Shown here: positions 17,500-26,300 of the stretch, in pieces | Numbering within the stretch: position 1 is the first letter of the stretch | Layout: each line of letters starts with the position of its first letter | Source of the DNA: Bhargavaea cecembensis DSE10 | Lineage (GTDB): Bacteria > Bacillota > Bacilli > Bacillales_A > Planococcaceae | Assembly (NCBI RefSeq): GCF_000348905.1 | Contig: NZ_AOFT01000014.1 | Coordinates: 1 to 64,000, forward strand | DNA length: 64,000 bases | Reading direction: 5' to 3' | Position numbers and translations under genes: made by a program | Notes under the pieces: model-generated | Databases searched by the model: none | Told to the model about the DNA's origin: nothing | The model's input: only the letters and a program-made list of their open reading frames with translations

Positions 17500-17935
17500 C
17501 AAAGTTAATATAGCCGTGAAAATGGCGGACGGCCGGTGTTCAGGAAATCCGCCGGAAATTGGTGCTGGGTCCTAAGAAAGATGGCACAAATGGATCAGCA
17601 AGCCTATCGAATTAAAAACCACCTCTGAAAAACAGGAAATAGGGATGTGTTACTAAATGAATCTTCACAGGAAAAAAGTCTGTCATGAAGCGAATATCAT
17701 ATAGGTATATAGACGAATACAGTTTCTTATAGATGATAGGAAAGACGAAATGATGCACATACAAAAAAGACTGATCTCAATTTGAGGCCAGTCTTTTCTA
17801 TTTAAGTACGATACAAAGTCAGTGATGACACGATCTGCACCAATCTGACCCCTTTCACTTATACAGAATTGGACCTTTTCATAAGTCAGCCATCCGGTAT
17901 GATAAGTCATATCTTTCAGAAAAGAAGGGATCATC
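17500..17935. other. gene-poor interval between pstS and the ECF S component
   Basis: About 430 bases in which I see no convincing gene. The GC is lower than around it and the reading frames are broken by stops. A 96-codon minus-strand frame at 17683-17973 contains peptide-like runs but overlaps the start of the next gene and has no ribosome-binding site. It contains the hairpin listed separately. Confidence 0.5.
17765..17797. terminator. hairpin with A/T flanks
   Basis: AAAAGACTG / CAGTCTTTT with an inner CTCAA/TTGAG stem. It looks like an intrinsic terminator that could work in both directions, yet no gene ends nearby; possibly what is left of a lost gene. Confidence 0.6.
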
Positions 17936-18475
17936 TTGCAGAAAACACATCCGGTTTCCGTCACACGGAACAAGACTTATGACATGATCGTATCCGGCAT
18001 GCTGATCGCCCTTGTCTTCACGGCAACGCTGCTGCTCAATATTAAATTGCCGATCACTGCGAACGGCGGGCTCGTCCATCTCGGGACGGCGATGCTCTTT
18101 ATCTCCTCCATACTGTTCGGCCCAAAAAAGGGCGCCATTGCAGGCGGCGTCGGTATGGGGCTGTTCGACCTGGTCTCCGGCTGGACACTGTGGGCACCGT
18201 TCACGCTCCTCACTCGGGGCCTGCAGGGCTACATCGTCGGGAAAATCGCCTGGTCCGGCGGTCGCGAAGGGAAAAGCCCGGTCTTCAACACGATTGCGGC
18301 AATTGTCTCCCTGCCGTTCATGCTGGCCGGCTACTACCTGTGTGAAGCTGTTTTGTTCAGCAACTGGATCATTCCGGCAGCTTCGATTCCGGGCAACATC
18401 ACCCAGAACGTCGTCGGGCTGATTGTCGCCATCCCGGTCTGCATCGCACTCAAGAAAGTTCCTGCATTTAAATAA
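17936..18475 (+). CDS. ECF transporter S component (vitamin uptake family)
   Basis: Membrane protein of 179 residues with about five hydrophobic segments and the S-component signature of the PF07155/PF12822 group (NGGLVHLGTAMLFISSILFGPKK, GLFDLVSGWTLWAP). Such proteins bind a vitamin or its precursor and pair with a shared EcfAA'T module. The substrate is not evident: no riboswitch was recognised upstream and the neighbours give no clue. TTG start at 17936 with aaagaaggga upstream. Confidence 0.82.
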   Translation: MQKTHPVSVTRNKTYDMIVSGMLIALVFTATLLLNIKLPITANGGLVHLGTAMLFISSILFGPKKGAIAGGVGMGLFDLVSGWTLWAPFTLLTRGLQGYIVGKIAWSGGREGKSPVFNTIAAIVSLPFMLAGYYLCEAVLFSNWIIPAASIPGNITQNVVGLIVAIPVCIALKKVPAFK

Positions 18476-18482
18476 CACTAAG

Positions 18483-18517
18483 AAAGCGCGCCGTCCCATG
18501 TGGAACGGCGCGCTTTT
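18483..18517. terminator. bidirectional terminator (ECF S component and mqo)
   Basis: Arms AAAGCGCGCCGT / ACGGCGCGCTTT between two convergent genes, T-rich on both strands. Confidence 0.9.
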
Positions 18518-18521
18518 GATA

Positions 18522-20027
18522 TCAGTTATGAACAGGCTCTTTTTCAGTTTCATTCAGGCCGAGCACTTCTGCAGTCTCGGAATGGATCTTCTCGAAGAGT
18601 TCAGGGTTCTCCGAGAGGGAAATGCCGTAGGAAGGCACCATTTCCTTGATCTTCGGCTCCCAGCCGCCGTACTGCTCAGGGAAGCAGCGCTCGAGAATCT
18701 CCAGCATGACATGGACCGCCGTGGACGCGCCCGGAGATGCGCCGAGAAGCGCAGCAACCGAACCGTCCTGGGCCGTCACGACTTCCGTGCCGAACTGAAG
18801 CGTGCCCTTGCCGCCCTGCTCGGTGTCTTTGATGACCTGGACGCGCTGGCCGGCGATGACCACATCCCAGTCCTCGCTTTTCGCGTTCGGGATGAACTCG
18901 CGCAGCACGTCGATGCGCTGTTCCTGGTTCAGCATCAGCTGCTCGATCAGGTACTTCGTCAGTTTCATTTCCTTTGCGCCTGCGGACAGCATCGTCAGCA
19001 GGTTGTTCGGCTTCACCGACTTGACGAGGTCAAGATAGGAACCTGTCTTCAGGAACTTCGGCGAGAAGCCCGCGTAAGGCCCGAAGAGAAGGGAACGCTT
19101 GCCGTCGATATAGCGGGTGTCGAGGTGAGGCACCGACATTGGCGGCGCGCCGACCTTCGCCTTTCCGTATACTTTAGAACGGTGCTGCTCGATGACTTCC
19201 GGATTGTTGCAGACGAGGAACAGCCCGCTGACCGGGAAGCCGCCGATATGCTTGGATTCCGGAATGCCCGTCTTCTGGAGAAGGTGCAGGCTGCCGCCGC
19301 CCGCGCCGATAAAGACGAACTTCGCCGTATGGTACTCCAGCTTATTGCCGTCGAGGTCACGGACCTTCACTTCCCACTTGTCGCCGGAGCGCCGGATGTC
19401 CTCGACACTGTGGCGGTAATCGACCGATACTTCCTGCCGCTGCAGGTGGTCGAAGAGAATGCGTGTCAGTGCGCCGAAGTTGACGTCCGTGCCGGAGTCG
19501 ATTTTCGTTGCAGCGATCGGTTCGTCGACATTGCGGCCTTCCATCATCAGAGGAATCCATTCCTTCAGGGTCTCCGGAGAATCGCTGAACTCCATTCCCT
19601 TGAACAGCGGATTGCCGGACAGCGCTTCAAAACGCTTTTTCAGGAACGAGACATTGTCCTCGCCTTCCACAAAGCTGATATGAGGAAGCGGCATGATGAA
19701 CTTCTCAGGATCCTGGATCAGATTGTTCTTGACCAGGTGAGCCCAGAACTGCCGGGAAAGCTGGAACTGTTCGTTGACACGGATCGCTTTCTTCGTTTCG
19801 ACCGTACCGTCTTCTTTCTGGGGCGTATAGTTCAGCTCGCACAGTGCAGAGTGGCCTGTGCCCGCGTTGTTCCATTCGTTGGAGCTTTCTTCCCCCGGCT
19901 GATCAAGTTTCTCAAACACTTTAATCTTCATGTCCGGCGAGAGCTCTTTCAGCAAGGATCCCAAAGTCGCGCTCATGATACCGGCACCAATCAAAATCAC
20001 ATCTGTCTGCTTTTGCATGCTGCTCAT
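18522..20027 (-). CDS. mqo: malate:quinone oxidoreductase
   Basis: FAD-dependent peripheral membrane enzyme of 501 residues that oxidises malate to oxaloacetate and passes electrons to menaquinone. The N-terminal dinucleotide motif is [10 protein letters not shown] (about 13-22), followed by the Mqo-specific [22 protein letters not shown] and, further on, [17 protein letters not shown]. The ATG at 20027 has aaggaagg upstream; one nine bases later is also possible. Single-gene unit, divergent from nothing and closed by a bidirectional terminator. Confidence 0.96.
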   Translation of the reverse strand: MSSMQKQTDVILIGAGIMSATLGSLLKELSPDMKIKVFEKLDQPGEESSNEWNNAGTGHSALCELNYTPQKEDGTVETKKAIRVNEQFQLSRQFWAHLVKNNLIQDPEKFIMPLPHISFVEGEDNVSFLKKRFEALSGNPLFKGMEFSDSPETLKEWIPLMMEGRNVDEPIAATKIDSGTDVNFGALTRILFDHLQRQEVSVDYRHSVEDIRRSGDKWEVKVRDLDGNKLEYHTAKFVFIGAGGGSLHLLQKTGIPESKHIGGFPVSGLFLVCNNPEVIEQHRSKVYGKAKVGAPPMSVPHLDTRYIDGKRSLLFGPYAGFSPKFLKTGSYLDLVKSVKPNNLLTMLSAGAKEMKLTKYLIEQLMLNQEQRIDVLREFIPNAKSEDWDVVIAGQRVQVIKDTEQGGKGTLQFGTEVVTAQDGSVAALLGASPGASTAVHVMLEILERCFPEQYGGWEPKIKEMVPSYGISLSENPELFEKIHSETAEVLGLNETEKEPVHN

Positions 20028-20132
20028 GACAACCTTCCTTATCCCCTGGATTTATAATTTAATAACAGAGCTCCTGCCCCGGTGACCATCAGGCACCGGC
20101 CGGGAACACATTAATGTTCATTCTTAATCTTT

Positions 20133-20141
20133 ATTATAACA
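20133..20141 (-). promoter_or_regulatory. extended -10 promoter candidate for mqo
   Basis: TGTTATAAT on the minus strand (TGN plus TATAAT), about 105 bases before the mqo start; the -35 is poor. The rest of the 20028-20280 gap shows no gene. Confidence 0.5.
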
Positions 20142-20280
20142 CAGTTCGACAATCGACTTTCCTATTAACTGACGATTGCATACAGTACAATTATACCTTT
20201 TTCACAGGCAGAATCAGGCCTCTCGGGCCGAACAAGGAACACCCTGCCTGAAATAGCATTCAACTGTACAGAATAGAAAA

Positions 20281-20314
20281 GGCTTTCATCCGTATGATAC
20301 GGATGAAAGCCTTT
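20281..20314 (-). terminator. terminator after the DUF378 gene
   Basis: Perfect 14-bp arms GGCTTTCATCCGTA / TACGGATGAAAGCC with A residues before and T residues after, so it may act in both directions; it lies 53 bases past the stop at 20367. Confidence 0.88.
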
Positions 20315-20366
20315 GAGATCGCATTAATGCAGTCGCATCTTGAATTCTGCGCGAGGCCAAGCGGGA

Positions 20367-20705
20367 TTACATTAGATCATTGTTACGGTTCGCCTTGTTT
20401 GCCTCAGTATCCCGCTCTTTGCTGAAATCGGGCTCCTCCCCGAATTCTGTGCGCAGATCCTGATTGGAGATTCTTGAGGTTCGGTCGCTGGTAACTACGG
20501 TATCAACCTCTTCGTCCGATTTAAACAACAGACCGATACAGATCAGGGCACTGATCCCGACAAGACCATAAACCACCCTGGACAAGAATGCATCCTGACC
20601 GCCGAACAGAGTTGCCACTAAATCAAACTGAAAAAGTCCAATCAATCCCCAGTTTATCCCACCGATGATCAATAGGGCCAACGCAATCCGTGAAAGCACA
20701 CTCAT
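20367..20705 (-). CDS. DUF378 family membrane protein (YuzA-like)
   Basis: Protein of 112 residues; the first 65 match the DUF378 family (two transmembrane helices with IGGINWGLIGLFQFDLVATLFGG and a second helix VVYGLVGISALICIGLLF). Family function is unknown. The remaining 45 residues are a hydrophilic, charged tail not typical of the short family members and probably cytoplasmic. Monocistronic, divergent from rluF. Confidence 0.82.
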   Translation of the reverse strand: MSVLSRIALALLIIGGINWGLIGLFQFDLVATLFGGQDAFLSRVVYGLVGISALICIGLLFKSDEEVDTVVTSDRTSRISNQDLRTEFGEEPDFSKERDTEANKANRNNDLM

Positions 20706-20807
20706 CTATGAACTCCTCCCTTCCTGATTCGTATTTATCCTTTACCGAAACCCATTTTTCATACATATTTAATCATGGAGTCAGGTAATACGTACCGGTA
20801 TGAGAAT

Positions 20808-20837
20808 TTGTAATTCACCCATAAAACAACGTATAGT
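20808..20837 (+). promoter_or_regulatory. promoter candidate for rluF
   Basis: TTGTAA (20808-20813), 18-base spacer, TATAGT (20832-20837), 42 bases before the rluF ATG. Confidence 0.6.
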
Positions 20838-20879
20838 TAGCATCAAATAACAACATCCTCCAATGAAGGACGTGTAGAT

Positions 20880-21587
20880 ATGCGGATCAATAAATACATC
20901 AGTGAATCGGGAAAGACCTCCAGGCGCGGTGCCGATAAACTCATTGAAGAAGGACGGGTGACGATCAACGGCAAACGCGTTTCGATCGGCACCCAAGTCG
21001 AACCAGGGGATGATGTCCGGGTAGACGGGAATCCCATCCGTGTAGCAAGAAACAATGTCTATCTGGCCCTGAATAAACCGGTAGGCATTACAAGTACAAC
21101 TGAAAAGAGTGTAAAAGGAAATATTGTCGATCTGGTCAACCATCCATTGAGAGTGTTTAACATTGGGCGTCTCGACAAGGATTCTGAAGGCCTGATCCTT
21201 CTGACGAACGACGGTGATATCGTCAATGAAATCCTGCGTTCTGAAAACAAGCATGAAAAAGAGTATATCGTTTCAGTCAATAAGCCGATCACTCCTGAAT
21301 TCCTGAAGAACATGAAAGAGGGGGTCAAAATCTTAGGGACCAAAACACTTCCATGCAAAACAGAACAATTGTCCAAATACGATTTCAAAATCATTTTGAC
21401 ACAAGGGCTGAACCGCCAGATCCGCCGCATGTGCGAGGCATTGGGTTATGAAGTGTACCGGCTGCAGAGAATCCGGATCATGAACATCCATCTGGGCAAC
21501 CTTCCTCCCGGCCAATGGAGGGACCTGTCCAAAAAAGAAAAGACTGCATTATTCAGAGAGCTGGATTACGAGCCGAAAGAATGGTAA
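20880..21587 (+). CDS. rluF: 23S rRNA pseudouridine synthase RluF
   Basis: Enzyme of 235 residues of the RsuA/RluB/E/F family, expected to isomerise a uridine in 23S rRNA (U2604 for RluF). An S4 RNA-binding domain occupies 1-50 ([21 protein letters not shown]), and the catalytic Asp99 is in [10 protein letters not shown]. RluF rather than RluB is suggested by the short length and sequence flavour. Its last 22 codons and terminator are duplicated 9.5 kb downstream, so the present 3' end may have been supplied by an integrated element. Confidence 0.92.
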   Translation: MRINKYISESGKTSRRGADKLIEEGRVTINGKRVSIGTQVEPGDDVRVDGNPIRVARNNVYLALNKPVGITSTTEKSVKGNIVDLVNHPLRVFNIGRLDKDSEGLILLTNDGDIVNEILRSENKHEKEYIVSVNKPITPEFLKNMKEGVKILGTKTLPCKTEQLSKYDFKIILTQGLNRQIRRMCEALGYEVYRLQRIRIMNIHLGNLPPGQWRDLSKKEKTALFRELDYEPKEW

Positions 21588-21654
21588 TGGCATAGAACAT
21601 AAAATGATCATCGGATTCTTGTCCAGTCAAAGGGACAGATCCGATGATCATTTT
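21522..21654 (+). repeat. direct repeat, left copy (attL-like; rluF 3' end plus terminator)
   Basis: 133 bases that align without gaps to 31014-31146 with about ten mismatches. A 50-base block spanning the rluF stop codon (21542-21591) is identical in both copies. This is the arrangement left by an element that integrates into the 3' end of a gene and carries a replacement for that end. Confidence 0.88.
21601..21654 (+). terminator. terminator of rluF
   Basis: Sixteen-base perfect arms AAAATGATCATCGGAT / ATCCGATGATCATTTT followed by a T run. The loop itself has a smaller GTCC/GGAC stem. Confidence 0.92.
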
Positions 21655-21672
21655 ATTTTTTTGCGCCTTTAG

Positions 21673-21785
21673 ATTTCCGCTGCGGGCCCTCGCTACCGCG
21701 GGCGTTGCCTCAGCCTCCTCGAGCTCCGCTCTGCGGGGTCTTCGGTTAACGCTTTTCCTGCAGGTGTCTCAGGCCCTCCGCTACA
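21673..21785 (+). repeat. GC-rich interspersed repeat, copy 2
   Basis: Contains TTCCGCTGCGGGC, CTACCGCGGGCG, CAGCCTCCTCG, CTGCGGGGTCT, TTTTCCTGCAGGTGTCTC and CCCTCCGC in order. These blocks resemble a family I recall as widespread in Bacillaceae genomes, and they recur, reversed, at 2822-3051. Its right end coincides with the point where the CwlT-like gene is cut. Confidence 0.75.
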
Positions 21786-22401
21786 ATCGGGCGAAAGCCC
21801 AGTGAACAAAGCTGGAACAGTCGAATCTGCCCCTTGCGATATCACTCTGGTTTCTCCCTCCGCCGAAAATGTATTGGGAGTTGCCGATCCATTTTTGACC
21901 GACATCCACCACTTCAACTCCGCTAAGCCCTTCCGTTCCTCCAATGGCCACGTAGCCCTTTACATAGGAATCTGCAAAGCCCATTACTTCTTCTACATAC
22001 CAATCCGCATGATTATAGGCGAAGACTGCATCACGGATCCGGCCTTCCGAGGCGCCATTCGCAGCCAGGTACTTGGCTGCTGCAAAAACTGCATCCTCCA
22101 GATTATTCGGATCAGCCTTTCCATCGCCGTCACCATCGACTCCGTAACCGCCCTATCGCGCTATAGCAGCGCTACTGGTCAACTCAGATTGTGAAATATC
22201 TCCCTTCCCTAATCCCGAACATGTCGGATGCGACCAACCGACCCAGGTACACGGCATGAACTGCATATGCCCGGTAGCCCCTACGGGAGAGATCATCGGC
22301 TCAATTGTCGAGAATCGGGTTTCCACCCGATGATGGGCCGCAAGAAGGTTCCATGGCACTCCGTACTCTTCCTGTGTTGCTTCATAAACCGGAATGAACA
22401 C
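21781..22401 (-). pseudogene. broken CwlT-like cell-wall hydrolase of a conjugative element
   Basis: Remnant of a two-domain hydrolase like CwlT/YddH and Tn916 Orf14. The first piece (22153-22401) is a lytic transglycosylase domain: VPWNLLAAHHRVETRFS with the usual Glu, then GATGHMQFMPCTWVGWSHP. An in-frame TAG at 22153-22155 follows; in the same frame the text continues as [29 protein letters not shown] and enters an NlpC/P60 domain whose catalytic Cys is in [11 protein letters not shown] before stopping at 21781, exactly at the repeat. The N-terminal membrane anchor and most of the peptidase are missing. CwlT enzymes open peptidoglycan for conjugative transfer, so this points to an ICE or Tn916-like ancestor. 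Confidence 0.8.
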
Positions 22402-22418
22402 TCCGTAATCTTAGGGGG

Positions 22419-22739
22419 TTAATCCTCTGGTACAACCATAACGCCCCATCCGTCTGATTGACCGTCAAAAGGTGTGGCGAGCTGATGAAGGCGTTCCTGA
22501 ATCTCCACAATCGTGTCGTAGTCGAGATGCGTTACAACAAAGGCATAGCAACTCCACTCACCTTCATCCTCTTCTATTTCGGCCGTAAAACCTTCTCTTT
22601 TGAGCGCTTTTAGGATTTTCTTTGCGCTTCGCTTGTCGGGACAGGATATTGCAAAATCTAGGGGCTGAGGAATGCTAAAATCAATACCTTCGTCCTTTAA
22701 CATTTGCAAAACCAGTCCATCGTCATCATTTGGAAACAC
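22419..22739 (-). CDS. RraB-family (RNase E inhibitor-like) protein
   Basis: Small acidic protein of 106 residues similar in pattern to RraB/DUF1260 proteins: FPNDDDGLVLQMLKDEGIDFSIPQPLDFAISCPD, then KKILKALKREGFTAEIEED, and a C-terminal DGQSDGWGVMV. I chose the GTG at 22739, which has GGAGGG seven bases upstream inside the end of the preceding gene; two upstream ATGs (22787, 22754) lack a site. It overlaps the LRR gene by 14 bases, so translation is coupled. Homologues next to toxin genes may be immunity or accessory proteins; that role here is inference. Confidence 0.72.
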   Translation of the reverse strand: MFPNDDDGLVLQMLKDEGIDFSIPQPLDFAISCPDKRSAKKILKALKREGFTAEIEEDEGEWSCYAFVVTHLDYDTIVEIQERLHQLATPFDGQSDGWGVMVVPED

Positions 22740-23364
22740 CTGAAATCCCTCCATTCTTTTCTTTAAGCAGTCGTTCCATCTCATCACTTTTCACGTTGTA
22801 ATGCCGTTTATCGAGATAGCCCGCATAACGAAGGGTCGGGTGTTCAAGAAGTGGTGTCATGTCTCCGTTCAGTACATCCGTGTCCACGAAGACGAACTTC
22901 TCAAGTTTAGGAAAGTGTTTTAAAAAATCCAGGCTCTCAAGTGGGCTGATTCCTACAAGGCTCAGTGTTTTTAGTTCCTTCATCTGAAATAGCTCTTCGT
23001 CCACTTTGAGTTTCCTGGCGTATTGGATAATTAATACCTCAAGATGATTGGAAAGATCACTGATACCTTCGAATGATTGTAGGTTCCGATTTCGCCAAAG
23101 GCCAAGCCGTTTCAATGAGTGACATCCTTTAAAATCATTAAATTCTGTGACATTTGTAAGGACTAGTTCCAAGCTAAGCAGATTTTCAAACTGATTAAAT
23201 TTAAAAAAGTTACTGGATTTGTTTTCTTTCTTTTTATAAGAATAAAGATGTATATATTTAATTCCCTCAAAATTCGGATGATATGCTTTCTCAGCATTCA
23301 AATCTGCACCATAGAAAATTTCACTTGGAATATCTGCATTAATCAGGGTTAAGTCTTGCCACAT
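22726..23364 (-). CDS. leucine-rich-repeat protein, candidate immunity protein
   Basis: Cytosolic protein of 212 residues with no signal peptide and four or five irregular LRR units (LLSLELVLTNVTEF, LKRLGLWRNRNLQSFEGI, LEVLIIQYARKLKV, LKTLSLVGISPLESLDFL, LEKFVFVDTDVL). LRR proteins of this size are a known class of immunity protein placed right after polymorphic toxin genes; here the gene starts 20 bases after the RHS stop. It is AT-rich like the toxin tail. Function inferred from position. Confidence 0.72.
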   Translation of the reverse strand: MWQDLTLINADIPSEIFYGADLNAEKAYHPNFEGIKYIHLYSYKKKENKSSNFFKFNQFENLLSLELVLTNVTEFNDFKGCHSLKRLGLWRNRNLQSFEGISDLSNHLEVLIIQYARKLKVDEELFQMKELKTLSLVGISPLESLDFLKHFPKLEKFVFVDTDVLNGDMTPLLEHPTLRYAGYLDKRHYNVKSDEMERLLKEKNGGISGVSK

Positions 23365-23384
23365 TCAACTCACTCCAACGTATT

Positions 23385-26300
23385 TTAATATCTACCATAA
23401 TCCCTTTTGTGATATTTTCTCCCTGGACTATTAATTTGGTTATATAGTTTGTGCCTGTTTGATTTTTTGTTTCTTGCCACATTTGAATAGAAACCATTTT
23501 TTTTCATTAATTTATATTCTCTTATGAAAGCTTGTCTTGAATTTTTAGCTGGTCTCCATGCAATGGTATTAATTTTCGCGCCGTCTTTCTTTTGATGTTG
23601 CTTTGCGGACTTTCTCGCTCTTTTCAAGCTTCCCTTCCCAATGTATTTATAACCGTTACTATAGGAGATTACATAGGTACCTGTCTTATTGGTAACCTTA
23701 GTAAGACCCTTAACCTTCTTATAGGTCTTGTAAGCTTTATATACTCGATAGCCTGCAATTGCTATAGGAATAAACTGTGCAAAATGCCCATCTGGATCAA
23801 TTTTCGTGACCGGGTTCCCATCCGCATAGGTATAGCCGTTCATCGTAGCAGGGTCATCTTCGTCTCCTGGATCAGGATCACGAGAAACGAAACGGGAAGT
23901 GGCTGGATCGTAGTATCGGGCTTGCAGGTAGTAGAGCTTCATTTCCGTATCATACACGTAGCCGGCATAGCGGATTGGCTGGCCTTTCACGCGCGAGTCG
24001 GATGGCTCAGGAGAGACCAGGTTGCCCCACGGGTCATAATCGTACTCGGCGACTGTGTTCCCTGCCTTGTCAAGAAGACGAACAACGTCGCCCCGGTGGT
24101 TTGTGACGGCTTCGAAGGTCTCCCCTGCCGCGTTCGTCACCTGGATGAGCTTGCTGGCATTCCAAGTGAAGGCCCAAACGGTGCGTCCGCTAGAGTCTGT
24201 GATGCGGACGAGCTGTGATCCGTCATAGTGATAACGGTGGATCGTACTTCCTACGATCTTTGTCTTCCTGAGGCCGTCCGGATGATACGTGTAGCGGACC
24301 TGACTTCCAGTGGCCTGGTCGGTCGAGGATACGAGTTGGCCAAGGCCGTCCCATGTATAGGTAAGTCGTCCGTCGTCCAACAGGTTGCCTTCCGAGTCAT
24401 AGGTGAAGCCAGCCACTTCGTTCGCTGTGTTGAAGGACAGGGTGCGGCCTTGCGGATTCTCCAGATTGCCCGCAATGTCGTAGCGGTAGGAAGTCTCCTT
24501 TGAACCATTGTGCCACTTCACAAGCCGATTGTACTCGTCATACGTGTACCGGTGGGTCTTGTTGCCTGCTGCGTATGAAATGACTTGTCCGCTTCGGTCA
24601 TAGCTGTAGCGATATTGGACAGAGGACTGGCCAAGAACCGTCTGGGCGGTGAGCTGCCCGTCTTCATCAAATTCGTGAAGCTGGACAACATTCGGACTTT
24701 CCTGCCGGACCGGCTGGCTTCTCTCATTGAAGAAGTAGTTGTATGCTGTGTTGTCCGGCGCAGTCAGCGTCGTCAGACGCTGACTGCCGTCGTAGGCATA
24801 GCGCGTTGTAAAGACGCTGGTGCCAAGTGTTTCCTTAAAGCTGGTCCTCAGCCCGTTCGCCGGATTGCTCGACGCTGTTTCATAGATGTTTTCGATTGTA
24901 TACCCCGGCGACACGGCTTTGGTCAAGCGCTGGCTTGAATCATAGTCGAATGTATAGGTGCCGTCGGCCGGCGTCAAGATGGACTTCAGAAGATTGTTTT
25001 TGAAATAAGTCTTGTCATAAAGCTTCGCGCCGTTGACAGATTTGGTCACTTCGTTATTTTTTGCATCATAGCCGAATGTCACCGTGGAAGAGACTGTGGT
25101 GTTTTGGCCACGCTCGATTTTTGTGACATTGGCTTCGCCATCGTATTCGTATCTATAGAACTTCCCGAGCGGGTCCGTCTCTCGCTCTACCTCATTAATG
25201 GCATTATATGAGAACGATGTTTTGTTGCCGCGAGGATCAATCCTTGAGAGCAGATTGCCTTGCTTGTCATAGGAATAGGTCGTCTGGATGCCTTTCGTCG
25301 GGCCCAGGCTGACCGAAGTGACCCGGTTCATCGGGTCGTATTGACGATCTTTCACCCGGTTTTCCGCATCGGTGACTTTCGTCTCGTTGCCGTTTGCGTC
25401 GTAGACATAGGTGGTCGTGTTGCCGAAAGCATCTGTCTCCGATGTCATGTTGACGCCATTTGCATCGTATGTCTTCCCTACGGAAGAGCCGGTCGGCTCG
25501 ACTTTGATGTTGTCAAAATAGGCATATCCGGAGGTCTTGCTGTAGATGGCATAGATTTTGGCCTGTTTAAAGTCTTTCGGTGCACGGATCGTATTTTTGG
25601 CGAACTGCCACTTGTTGTGGGCATGGCTGCCGCTCATGAACGGAAGGTCGAACGAAGCAGAAGTTCCGTCGGTATAAGTGAGCCAGAGCCGGAGCTTCAG
25701 ATCCCCTGCGGCCGCGGCACTTGTCGTGTTCGCCCAGCCGGAGAATGTAATCGGATCATTTTGCTTCCCCTTCACTTCGACATACTGGCCCGCATAACGC
25801 TGGGTTCCATTGCCGGTAACACGCACACTGGAAGCGCCCGACTGTTTGACGACAGTACTTGGACCGTCTCCTGTCCCTAAGTTATTCAAGGTCCAGCCGT
25901 CTAAGGAAGCAGAAGCCCCTGCTTCAAAACCGGTGTTTTCATTGGCGGAGTATTCCGGCAGTGTCGTGCCGTAAACTGCCTGAACCCCATCAAACAGTGC
26001 CGTACCCTGGCCCTTTGCCAGCAAGTCCACACGAACCGCTGCAGTCCCTGCCGGTAAAGTGACGGTCTTGGACAGTTCTGTCCAATCAGTTGTCCCAGTC
26101 AGCGGGGCGCTCATCTCCTGATAGATGGAACCGTCAGTGTTTTTAAGGTTGACATTGGCACTATCCAGCGGATAAATCCGGATACGGGCGCCTTCACCTG
26201 TCAGATTAATCGTCTTCACACGAGCTGAGACAGTGTAGATCCGCTGGGATTCTGCAGGGTCTACCTTGAATTGCTGTCTAAAGTAACCCGCATCTCCGGT

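Noticed and set aside
17800-17935. Riboswitch upstream of the ECF S component
   Set aside because: No match to the TPP, FMN, cobalamin, THF or preQ1 core motifs that I could recognise by eye.
17683-17973. 96-codon minus-strand frame with peptide-like runs (KVQFCISERGQIGADRV)
   Set aside because: No ribosome-binding site, overlaps the start of the ECF S component gene, and spans a terminator-like hairpin. It may be an insertion-sequence relic, but no family could be recognised.
18423-20057. 544-codon plus-strand frame antisense to mqo
   Set aside because: A product of GC-rich codon bias; mqo on the other strand is clearly real.
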